Of a stretch of 64,000 nucleotides of DNA, positions 44,778 through 52,650 are shown one piece after another. Where the stretch lies: assembly GCA_050049775.1 (NCBI GenBank), contig JASFVP010000003.1, positions 1-64,000 of the forward strand, read 5' to 3'. Position 1 is the stretch's first letter. Each line of letters begins with the position of its first letter. The notes under the pieces were generated by a model. It saw nothing but the letters and a program-made list of their open reading frames with translations. It was not told where the DNA came from and made no database searches. This stretch comes from JABDQZ01 sp050049775. GTDB lineage: Bacteria; Pseudomonadota; Gammaproteobacteria; Chromatiales; Chromatiaceae. The position numbers were made by a program, and so were the translations under genes.

Positions 44778-45397
44778 ACTTCGCTTAGCCTCATAGCTCA
44801 GCTGCATGCATATCTCTGCTAGTTCGGCTGAACCGGGGTAAACGTTGACGTCTTTACCCTCATGTACGGGAAGTTTCGAGTTGAGGTCAACATGACAGTG
44901 GTGCTATTTTCACGCGTGCTTATTTCCCCTAGCAGAGTTCGCGGGTATTGGGTGCAGACTAGAATTTGCATCATTCTTAATTCGAACCCGAGCCTGTTTA
45001 TCGTTGTTCAAATATCCTAACCAACTTCTATCGTTGCGAAGTTGCCTATCATCAAGGGAATACCAATCGCCAGCTTTTGGTCGAACTCAGAAGTACGCAT
45101 TAGTCCGATCAGGCGCGCATTCATGGACCTGTGAATGTCTGCAAGTTCCGGCTAAACAGAATTTCAGAGTTAATCTGAAGCTCGAGAGTACCGTCCGTTA
45201 TCTTGGTATCGAAGTAGATGACGCCTGCGCATCTCGGAGGAAGTCGAATTGTATCCATTCAGTGCAGTACCGCGCGTACTGCCACTCTTTCTATCGGTGT
45301 TACTGAAAACTCCGCAGTTTCCTGAATTGATTTTCCATACCTAGTCCTCCCCGAATCCCCCACCATGCGCGTCATGTGCAACACGGGGAGGACATCC
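44778..45397. other. Decayed stretch in the ICE remnant
   Basis: A 620-base region without an intact gene. It contains the recombinase scrap listed separately (45070-45240) and, at its end, the inverted repeat CCTCCCCG (45346-45353) / CGGGGAGG (45384-45391), whose second arm is the ribosome-binding site of the RAQPRD gene. The rest shows nothing I can identify. Confidence 0.55.
45070..45240 (+). pseudogene. Fragment of a tyrosine recombinase
   Basis: Codons 45175-45225 read LKLESTVRYLGIEVDDA, which matches the C-terminal end of a common proteobacterial tyrosine-recombinase group (typically GHTKLESTVRYLGIEVDDAL). The preceding residues fit only loosely, and no start or catalytic R-H-R box is readable, so it is a degraded remnant. 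It may derive from the ICE or from a smaller element that carried the cytochrome genes. Confidence 0.5.
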
Positions 45398-45700
45398 ATG
45401 CAAATTACCAAACTGCTGGTCTCAGGACTGTTGATGACTGTATTGCCGGTTCAGTATGCCATTGCTGGCGCAGGCGGTGTGCGGGCGGCACTCGCCCGGA
45501 TTATCCACGAACTTAAGGCTATCGATCCGCTGATCACGGAAGCGGCTTCTCAAGATAATCCAGATGCCAGTGTACGTTTCCATTATGAGTGGATGCATCA
45601 GTATCTTGATCGGATTCGCCTCGGGATCCAGGAACACATCGATGCACCACGTTCGGAACCCAGGACTTTCCCGCCGCTGCGTGGCGATTACCGTCGGTGA
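45398..45700 (+). CDS. RAQPRD-family ICE protein
   Basis: A 100-residue exported protein (signal peptide ending about residue 24, YAIAGAGG) of the plasmid/ICE RAQPRD family: RAALARIIHELKAIDPLI, then APRSEPRTFPPLRGDYRR at the end; the name-giving motif reads RSEPRT here. It belongs to the conjugation apparatus of PFGI/SXT-like ICEs. The start ATG 45398 has GGGGAGG upstream. The frame is intact, although its neighbours are broken. Confidence 0.85.
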   Translation: MQITKLLVSGLLMTVLPVQYAIAGAGGVRAALARIIHELKAIDPLITEAASQDNPDASVRFHYEWMHQYLDRIRLGIQEHIDAPRSEPRTFPPLRGDYRR

Positions 45701-45709
45701 TATTGGGTC

Positions 45710-45930
45710 ATGATGGCAACACAGAACACGGCATCTCAAGCGGGCTCCGGTTTTACGCCGGCAACCCTGCTGACCGGAATCGCATCGGTCATGCTGGTGC
45801 TGGCCTTCGTCTGGGTTATTTGGGTCTCGCTGGGCACTAGCATAACGGGAAGGTCGTTTTGTTCGATGTGGTCTGGTCGGTACTGCGCACCAGCATCGTG
45901 CTCATGGTGTTGGGTTTTTATCTACGGTAG
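45710..45930 (+). pseudogene. Frameshifted ICE protein, PFL_4701 family (DUF3262)
   Basis: The first half reads GSGFTPATLLTGIASVMLVLAF in one frame, a membrane helix typical of the small PFL_4701-family ICE protein. After about 45840 the family continues in another frame as NGKVVLFDVVWSVLRTSIV and MVLGFYLR, ending at TAG 45928-45930. A small indel near 45838-45846 explains the switch. It directly follows the RAQPRD gene, the usual ICE order. Confidence 0.78.
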
Positions 45931-45988
45931 CGGATGTTGGCCGATGTCGCAGGGGTTTGGGGCGTTTTCCCAGTATTGATAACAGTGG

Positions 45989-46059
45989 GGCACTCCGTTA
46001 CCTCGGAGAGGAAGTAATCAACATATAACTTACTCTAATTACCTGAGTGCCTTCTTTTT
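45989..46059 (+). terminator. Weak candidate terminator or hairpin region
   Basis: GGCACTC (45989-45995) and GAGTGCC (46045-46051) are complementary and the second arm runs into TTCTTTTT. The loop is long (49 bases), and a smaller CTCCG/CGGAG hairpin sits inside it, so the call is tentative. Confidence 0.3.
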
Positions 46060-46175
46060 GTCTGCCTGCGACCGCCTGAACAGCACATGTTTGCATTTCG
46101 CTATCATCAGCATGTAATAATTTTGTGCTCAGATGTGCGACTGTCTATTTGATAGCACCTGCACGGTCTGGCGAA

Positions 46176-47867
46176 ATGAAAGCACGCTCTCCGTTACCCA
46201 TTGTTCTCTTCCACTGGTTCTTTGTACTGGCTCTGTTGGGCGCATTCCTGACCGGGTTGCGCGTTGATGCGGATGAACTGAACACGCTGCTACCGCGTGC
46301 GCTAATCGCACTGTTGCCGCAGGGTATGGTGTTCTACTGGCACCTGTTGTTCGGTATCGTGCTGGCTGCGTTGTCCGTGGGTTATCTGGCAATGCAGTTC
46401 AGCGGGCGGGGCGGGCAGCATCTGGCGATACCAGCAGACTGGCGCAGGCGGCTGGCGTCCGGCGGTCCGAATCGTTGGCACACCCTGAATGTCCTGAGTT
46501 ACCGGGTACTTCTGGTGGCCCTGCTGGTTTCCGCAGCGAGCGGCGTTTCCAACTACCTTCTGCCGACGGGAAGCCTCAGCCTCCAGCTTGAACGTCTGCA
46601 TTTCATGCTTGCTTGGTTCTATCCGGTGTTCCTGGTGGTGCATGTCATTATGCACCTGGCGAACGGTGGACTGAGGCGGTTGCTGGCGATCTTCCTGCCG
46701 CGCCTGGTTTCACTTCGTTCCGGCGTTTTTGCAGTCGTGGTAAGCGGGCTATTGCTGGCCGGTGCGACCTGGATTCCGGCAGCCGTTCCACTGAACCTCG
46801 ACATTGTGGTCGCGAGCGAAGCGCCGGTGATTGACGGGAGTCCGGAAGACCCGGCCTGGGAAACTGCGCCCGTGCTGACCGTGCAAACCAGTAACGGCGT
46901 TCACCTGATTGACGGTGCCACGCCGGTAACCCTGCAGGCTTTGCGCGACGACGAGTATGTCTATTTCCTGTTCCAGTGGCCGGACCCGACACGCAGCCAG
47001 AAGCACCTGCCGCTGGTAAAGACACAGGACGGCTGGCGGGTTGTACAGACGGATTTTCTGCGTGCCGATGAGAACGCCTACTACGAGGACAAGTTTGCGG
47101 TAGCGGTGGCCGATGATCCGCTGGCGGTGCTAACCAGTATCCACATGGGAGAGCAGCCGTTGGCGGGGCAGCCATCCTCGTTCTCGGAACGCGGGCTGCA
47201 CTACACGCAGGGAGACTCGTTGATGGATCTGTGGCACTGGAAATCGGTGCGCGGCAATCCGAACGACCAGGCTGACGACAACTTCTTCGGGTCGCCGCAG
47301 CAGGCACCACCACAAGACCCGCGTAAGTTCCGCAAGGATCGTGACGGCAACTACCCGCGCTTTACCGCCGGTTACCGCAAAGACCCACCGACCAGCTGGA
47401 ATGGTTACGCGATGAATTGGGAGGTATTCAAGGAAGGGGTCATCATACCGCGCCGGCTGCCCAAGGATCCGGACTACCTGCAGGTTCTGGGTTCGCAGAA
47501 TCTGGCATCGGAAGCTTCCGACGATGGCGACTGGTGGATGGAGTGGAACGACACCAAGCCGTACATGAAGGAGCATGATCGGTACAGCATCGGCACCATC
47601 CTGCCTGGTGTTCTCATCAAGGAACCAATGGGGTGGGACCGCGGCCAGGTACAGGCGTCCGGCAGCTGGCGGGAAGGTGTCTGGCGCCTGGAGATGAAAC
47701 GCAAGTTGGATACCGGTTCAAAGTTCGACGTGCCGATACAGGACGGCACCTACCTGTGGGTTGCGGTGTTTGATCACACGCAGACCCGTCACAGCCGCCA
47801 CCTGAGGCCGGTAAGACTGCACCTGTCAGCAGTACCTGAGAGGCTTGTGCAACCGCCGGCGGGTTGA
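46176..47867 (+). CDS. Cytochrome b-like membrane domain fused to an ethylbenzene dehydrogenase-type heme domain
   Basis: A 563-residue two-part protein. The N-terminal third has four to five membrane helices with spaced histidines (LFHWFFVLALLG, FYWHLLFGIVL, LHFMLAWFYPVFLVVHVIMH), like a diheme cytochrome b561. The periplasmic part (about 228-550) starts VIDGSPEDPAWETAPVLTV and matches the EB_dh family, whose members bind heme b in the gamma subunit of ethylbenzene and DMSO-reductase-like enzymes. This suggests electron transfer between quinol and a periplasmic partner. No molybdoenzyme is adjacent. Start at ATG 46176 chosen; 17 codons upstream are also open. Confidence 0.8.
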   Translation: MKARSPLPIVLFHWFFVLALLGAFLTGLRVDADELNTLLPRALIALLPQGMVFYWHLLFGIVLAALSVGYLAMQFSGRGGQHLAIPADWRRRLASGGPNRWHTLNVLSYRVLLVALLVSAASGVSNYLLPTGSLSLQLERLHFMLAWFYPVFLVVHVIMHLANGGLRRLLAIFLPRLVSLRSGVFAVVVSGLLLAGATWIPAAVPLNLDIVVASEAPVIDGSPEDPAWETAPVLTVQTSNGVHLIDGATPVTLQALRDDEYVYFLFQWPDPTRSQKHLPLVKTQDGWRVVQTDFLRADENAYYEDKFAVAVADDPLAVLTSIHMGEQPLAGQPSSFSERGLHYTQGDSLMDLWHWKSVRGNPNDQADDNFFGSPQQAPPQDPRKFRKDRDGNYPRFTAGYRKDPPTSWNGYAMNWEVFKEGVIIPRRLPKDPDYLQVLGSQNLASEASDDGDWWMEWNDTKPYMKEHDRYSIGTILPGVLIKEPMGWDRGQVQASGSWREGVWRLEMKRKLDTGSKFDVPIQDGTYLWVAVFDHTQTRHSRHLRPVRLHLSAVPERLVQPPAG

Positions 47868-48264
47868 TGCGAGTAAACGTAGTCATAGACCCGTCAAAAA
47901 TGTCATGTGACTGTCGTTCTGATTACCTGGGCTTTGTTACCGCGACGTGAACCTGGCCGTGCGGGCAACTGCATATAATGGTAATAAAGCCGTCCGACTC
48001 CCCACCTTTCAAGATTTCACCTTGTTGCTCAACCTGTGATTCGGCATGCAAGCATAGCTTGAATCGGAAAATTTTTCCGTCGTCCACTGTCTATGGCGTT
48101 CGCTACCGCACTGCTGTCATGTAGCTGTCATTGGGGCTACGTAGACTCTGCTCCCGCGACTGGTATGTGGTTGCGCGGACCTCTGTATGCAGAGGCAGTA
48201 CGACCGACCTGATCGCCAAATTTCAAGGTTCACTTTCTGTTACCCCGGGATTAGGAATGCAACC
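47868..48264. other. Upstream region of the dockerin phosphatase
   Basis: No gene seen. The region carries the Pho box and -10 element listed separately. The remainder, including a long leader of about 110 bases between the predicted start of transcription and the ATG, shows no recognisable element. Confidence 0.6.
48114..48147 (+). promoter_or_regulatory. Pho box and promoter
   Basis: CTGTCATGTAGCTGTCAT (48114-48131) contains two direct CTGTCAT repeats with a four-base spacer, the PhoB-binding pattern. A -10-like TAGACT (48142-48147) follows at 10 bases, the usual distance for PhoB-activated promoters that lack a -35. It stands upstream of the phosphatase gene, predicting induction by phosphate starvation. 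Confidence 0.82.
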
Positions 48265-51200
48265 ATGCTTGAGCTGAAAAAACTTTTCCACCGACCGCTG
48301 TCTGTGGCGACCGTTACTGTGCTACTGGGATTTTTGTCGAGTGCAGCGTTTGCCAACGAAACGCTGATCTACCAGGTGAACTCCGGCGCCGATGACGCCG
48401 AGGAGAAGCTTACCGACCCGGGTAATGTAGGTGAAATCGACCTGACCAGCTCTGACCTGGAACTGACCTGGGAAGACGAGGAAGGTGACGTCACATCACA
48501 GCAGCGCGTGGGTGTGCGTTTCACGGGCATCGACATTCCCAAGGGTACGCCGATCCTCGGCGCCTATCTGCAGTTTTCGACCGACGAAGATGACAAGAAC
48601 GGCAACCCGTTCAATGTGACGATCTGGGCCGAGGCCAGCGACGATACGACGGCGTTCACTAACGATCTTTACAATGTCACGAGCCGCCCGATGACAGGCG
48701 CTTCGGTGGCCTGGAACAGTCCTGTCGACTGGACAGTTGAGCATGCATCCGGTCCCGCCCAGCGGACACCGGATCTGAGCTTACTGGTTCAGGAGATCGT
48801 AAACCGTGATGGCTGGAGTGCAGGTAACGCGATGACCTTCCTGCTGGAAGGTACAGGTACGCGTACCGCCGAGTCCTACGAGGGCTCGATCAGCCACACC
48901 GGCTTGAACGGCCTGGCGGCACGCCTGGTGATCGTTGTACCGACCAGCGTGACCTATCAGGTCAGCAGTGCGGACAGTGATTCGGAAGAAAGGCTGTCAA
49001 ACGGAGAGATGGACTGGAACAGCTCCGACCTGGAACTGGGTTCGGAAGACGGTACCAGCGAATACGACCAGGCCGTAGGTGTGCGCTTTGCCGGTGTCGC
49101 TATTCCGAAGGGTGCACAGATCCTGTCCGCGAGCATCCAGTTCACCCAGGACAACACCAAGAACAACAATCCATTCAACGTGACAATCTGGGGAGAAGAT
49201 ACGCCATCCTCCGAACCTTACAGCGCCGCTGCCTATAACATCTCCACCCGCTCCAAAACGGATGCCAGCGTGGCCTGGAGCGACATTCCGGACTGGACGG
49301 TAACCCACGAGGCCGGCGAAAACCAGCGTACACCGGACCTCACAGCACTGGTACAGGAAATCGTCAATCGTGATGGCTGGACGGAAGGCAACGCACTAGC
49401 TTTCATCATCGAGGGTACCGGCACGCGCGAAGCCGAATCATTCGAGGGTGGCGGCACGAACTATGCGGCAAGGCTCAATGTCAGCTTCATCGGTGAGCTG
49501 GCTTCGGCGTCCGTCGATAAGATACGACTGTCCTGGAGCGACGATCCGACCAGCACGATGACCGTGATCTGGGACCAGTTGCGTGGGGTAGAGCCGGCCG
49601 TCCATTACGACGAATACAACGGCAGCGACTGCTCGACCGACCTGGACGCGTATACGAACCAGCAGCCGCCGCAGCGAGTAACGCCGGCACTGGGCATGCA
49701 GAATACAATCGCCAGGTTGACCGGCCTGTCTCCGAATACCGCGTACCGGTTTGTGGTCGCGGACAGCGAAAACGTCAGCGAGTGTATGTGGTTCAAGACC
49801 GCGCCGGCTACATCGATGCCGTTTACCTATATCTCCGGGGGCGATACCAAGAGCAGCGGCAATGCACTGCAGGCCGGTCGCTGGTCCAACCAGATGGTCG
49901 CAAAGCTGCGCCCGCTGTTCGTCTTCTTCACCGGCGACTTCAACAGCGGCAACGGTTTGCAGGCTGGCGACTGGCAGCAGTGGCTGACTGACTGGAGCAC
50001 GCTGACGAAGTCAAGCGACGGCCGCATGTATCCGATCATCGCGGTACACGGCAATCACGAGGACGGTGACTTCGAGGTGCTGTGGAAGCTGTTCGATTCC
50101 GGCAACATGGACCTGGCCCAGTCTGATAATTACTCTTACTACGCCTTGTCCTTCGGCGGTGACCTGCTGCGTGTCTACAACCTGAACTCGCAGCTCTACC
50201 TGAACGGCATGAGTGCGGCACACGATCAGCAAACCGCATGGTTCGAGCAGGATCTGCAAGCCCATACCGGTACCGCCTTAAAGGTCACCGGTTACCACAA
50301 GCCGATGCGCCCGCATACCCGGTCCAAGGCGGAGAACAATTTCCTGGTGAACGACTGGGCGCCGCTCTTCGACAGTTACGACGTTGCGATTGCCAATGAA
50401 AGCGACACGCACAACCACGTGTTCACCTTCCCGATCCGCCTTGCGGGTAACGGGGAGGCTGGTGACATGGACTTCGTTCGTGACGACCTTAACGGCACGT
50501 TGCACGTCGGTGAGGGCAGCTGGGGCGCGACACCGCGCGCCAACGATGATGACAAGAGCTGGACGCTGGACAGTGCGGCGATGAACCAGCTGAAGTGGAA
50601 CTGGGTTTTCCCGGCTACCACAGACAAACCGGCGCGCATCGAGATTCGTTCGGTCAAGACTGCGGCATACGTTGACGGCGAGTTCACCAACTTTGTCGAA
50701 GGCGTCGCTGAAAACACCGAAGCCAATGTGTTTGCCTACCCGGCGGGCCTGACGCTGCACTCGGTGCCGTTTTACGGCGATCACATTCAGTACCCGTTCG
50801 AAGCTGTGGATGGCGACGCGCCGGCAGCGCCGCAGAGCCTGGTTGGCAACGCGACATCGTACTTTGACATCAGCATTACCTGGACCAACGTTGCCGACCC
50901 GAGCCTGGTGCGCACGCTACAGGTCGAACGCAAGCAGGGCGATGGTGACTGGGTGCAGCTGAGCGGCAGTCTGTCTCCGGATACCACCAGCTACGACGAT
51001 GCCAATCTGAGTGACGGTACCGCTTACACCTACCGCGTGCGCGCAACCAACATCTTTGGCTCCAGCGACTGGTCGAACGAGGTGACGGTTGTCACCCCGA
51101 GTGATCCACGCGTGAAGTCGGAGTTTCAGGAAGGTGTTGACGGCTACCAGGGTACGCTGAGTCTTGCGATCGCATCAGCATCGCCGGACCAAGCATTTGC

Positions 51201-51843
51201 GCGCGCAGAGCTGAGTATTGACCAGGCAACCAGTGATTACGGCGCCGATGGTATGGCGCACGGCCTGATCAAGTTCGAGGGCCTGTTCGGTGCGGATGGC
51301 GTTCCGGCGAACGCGATCATTTCATCCGCCGAACTGCGCTTCCGCACCTCCAGCTCCACCAATGGCCCGGTCGCCCTGCATCGCCTTCTGCAGGCCTGGG
51401 ATGCCTCGACGTCATGGAATGCATTCGGTGGCAACGGCGTCGACACGGATGACGCGGAAGCGCTTGGTGAGGCTGATGATGCCAAAGCCAACCTCGGCGG
51501 CGGCGAGTTCGCGTACTTCGACGTGACTGCGTCCGTTTTGGCCTGGGCCGGCGGTGAGCCGAACCACGGCTGGGCGATCATCAACAGCAGCACCGATGGC
51601 TGGGATTTCGAGACCGAGCTGTTCTCCGGCGCGGCTGAGCGGCGTCCGTTGCTGACGGTGTACTACACGCTGGCTGGCGACGCCGACAGCAACGGTGAGG
51701 TCAATAACGCGGACCTGACGGCCATGCGGCCTTACCTGCGCAGTGATGCGTCGGCTTGCCCGGCCTGCGATATGGATGGCAACGGTGTCATCGACATCTC
51801 CGATATGCGTCGCCTGATGATCCTGATCCGTACCGGGAGCTAG
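48265..51843 (+). CDS. Secreted purple acid phosphatase-like protein with C-terminal dockerin
   Basis: A 1192-residue exported protein. Domains in order: signal peptide (1-30); two related beta-rich repeats (about 36-227 and 230-408; each has VGVRF, PFNVTIW and LVQEIVNRDGW); a purple-acid-phosphatase-type Fn3 domain (about 412-518); a metallophosphoesterase (about 520-840) with GGDT, TGDF, HGNHED (near 595-600), YHKP and SDTHNH metal motifs; a second Fn3 domain (about 850-948); a third DNRLRE-like beta domain (about 952-1131); and a type I dockerin (about 1136-1191) with two calcium loops, DADSNGEVNNAD and DMDGNGVIDISD. It likely releases phosphate from organic esters outside the cell. The Pho box upstream supports this. 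The next gene encodes a cohesin-like protein that could hold the dockerin. Confidence 0.88.
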   Translation: MLELKKLFHRPLSVATVTVLLGFLSSAAFANETLIYQVNSGADDAEEKLTDPGNVGEIDLTSSDLELTWEDEEGDVTSQQRVGVRFTGIDIPKGTPILGAYLQFSTDEDDKNGNPFNVTIWAEASDDTTAFTNDLYNVTSRPMTGASVAWNSPVDWTVEHASGPAQRTPDLSLLVQEIVNRDGWSAGNAMTFLLEGTGTRTAESYEGSISHTGLNGLAARLVIVVPTSVTYQVSSADSDSEERLSNGEMDWNSSDLELGSEDGTSEYDQAVGVRFAGVAIPKGAQILSASIQFTQDNTKNNNPFNVTIWGEDTPSSEPYSAAAYNISTRSKTDASVAWSDIPDWTVTHEAGENQRTPDLTALVQEIVNRDGWTEGNALAFIIEGTGTREAESFEGGGTNYAARLNVSFIGELASASVDKIRLSWSDDPTSTMTVIWDQLRGVEPAVHYDEYNGSDCSTDLDAYTNQQPPQRVTPALGMQNTIARLTGLSPNTAYRFVVADSENVSECMWFKTAPATSMPFTYISGGDTKSSGNALQAGRWSNQMVAKLRPLFVFFTGDFNSGNGLQAGDWQQWLTDWSTLTKSSDGRMYPIIAVHGNHEDGDFEVLWKLFDSGNMDLAQSDNYSYYALSFGGDLLRVYNLNSQLYLNGMSAAHDQQTAWFEQDLQAHTGTALKVTGYHKPMRPHTRSKAENNFLVNDWAPLFDSYDVAIANESDTHNHVFTFPIRLAGNGEAGDMDFVRDDLNGTLHVGEGSWGATPRANDDDKSWTLDSAAMNQLKWNWVFPATTDKPARIEIRSVKTAAYVDGEFTNFVEGVAENTEANVFAYPAGLTLHSVPFYGDHIQYPFEAVDGDAPAAPQSLVGNATSYFDISITWTNVADPSLVRTLQVERKQGDGDWVQLSGSLSPDTTSYDDANLSDGTAYTYRVRATNIFGSSDWSNEVTVVTPSDPRVKSEFQEGVDGYQGTLSLAIASASPDQAFARAELSIDQATSDYGADGMAHGLIKFEGLFGADGVPANAIISSAELRFRTSSSTNGPVALHRLLQAWDASTSWNAFGGNGVDTDDAEALGEADDAKANLGGGEFAYFDVTASVLAWAGGEPNHGWAIINSSTDGWDFETELFSGAAERRPLLTVYYTLAGDADSNGEVNNADLTAMRPYLRSDASACPACDMDGNGVIDISDMRRLMILIRTGS

Positions 51844-51874
51844 TCAGCTTAAGGCATTGATGACGAGCAGACGG

Positions 51875-51896
51875 ACCTGCTCACAGGTAATTTTTT
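51875..51896 (+). terminator. Weak hairpin between the dockerin and cohesin-like genes
   Basis: ACCTG (51875-51879) and CAGGT (51884-51888) form a five-bp stem with a CTCA loop, followed by AA and six T. It is weak, so it would give at most partial termination and could set a ratio between the two proteins. Confidence 0.35.
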
Positions 51897-51923
51897 AGTG
51901 AATCTGTGAAGAGGTATTGCAAA

Positions 51924-52490
51924 ATGAAGAAGTTCAATGAGTTTGTCGTCCGCGTCTGTCTGCTCGGCGCGCTTGCCCTGGGTGCAGGTAATGCCAGCGC
52001 CGCCATGCTGTCGTTCGATGGCCCGAGTACCGTCACGGTCGGTAGCACGTTCAGTGTCGATGTCGTCGCCAGTGGTTTCGATACGCTCGATCTGGGCGGA
52101 TTCGACCTGGATGTGCTGTTCGACGATACGATGCTGTCCTTTGTCGATTACAGTCTTGGCGTGGAATTGACCGACCTGTCGGTAGGGCAGCTGGACCTGG
52201 GGCTGGGTGAATATGCGACCGGCGTGGTCAACCTGGCAGAACTCTCTGCGCTGCTGGATTTTTCCGCCCAGCCAGATGAGTTCGTCATCGCCACGCTGAC
52301 GTTCGCAGCGCCGACTAAAGGCGTCACGACTCTGGATTTTGGTTACGTTGGCCTGACTGACGATTTGGGGTTGCCGATTACCGACACGAGTCTCGGATCC
52401 TTGGATATCAGTGCGGTTCCAGAGCCTGCCACCGCGCTGTTGCTCATACCGGGGCTGGTAGGCCTCGTGGGCTTGCGCAGGAAATCATAA
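51924..52490 (+). CDS. PEP-CTERM protein with cohesin-like domain
   Basis: A 188-residue exported protein: signal peptide (about 1-27), a cohesin-like beta-sandwich (about 28-158: VTVGSTFSVDVVASGF, GGFDLDVLFDDTMLSF, FVIATLTFAAPTKG), and a PEP-CTERM sorting tail (VPEPATALLL, a hydrophobic helix, then RRKS). PEP-CTERM proteins are cut by an exosortase and moved to the surface or matrix. The start ATG 51924 has GAGG upstream; a GTG six codons earlier is less likely. It follows a dockerin-bearing phosphatase by 80 bases, suggesting a matched pair. Binding is inferred. Confidence 0.82.
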   Translation: MKKFNEFVVRVCLLGALALGAGNASAAMLSFDGPSTVTVGSTFSVDVVASGFDTLDLGGFDLDVLFDDTMLSFVDYSLGVELTDLSVGQLDLGLGEYATGVVNLAELSALLDFSAQPDEFVIATLTFAAPTKGVTTLDFGYVGLTDDLGLPITDTSLGSLDISAVPEPATALLLIPGLVGLVGLRRKS

Positions 52491-52514
52491 GCAGCGCTAA
52501 ACTCCACACGCTTG

Positions 52515-52541
52515 AAAAGGCTCCCTCGTGGAGCCTTTTTT
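52515..52541 (+). terminator. Terminator after the cohesin-like gene
   Basis: A 10-bp perfect stem (52515-52524 with 52530-52539) with loop CTCGT runs into six T. It closes the phosphatase/cohesin unit. Confidence 0.92.
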
Positions 52542-52650
52542 CAGGACCAATCTTCATCCGCTGTGCGGGATAATTAGATCCACGCTGACTTGATATCCGC
52601 TGCCCAAGGGCATCAATTGGGTTGAGAAGGGCGTGGTTTTAGGCCGGTAT

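Noticed and set aside
41030..48240. A direct repeat of the guaA 3' end marking the other ICE boundary
   Set aside because: I looked for a second copy of the terminal guaA sequence by eye up to about 52650 and found none; a diverged copy could have been missed.
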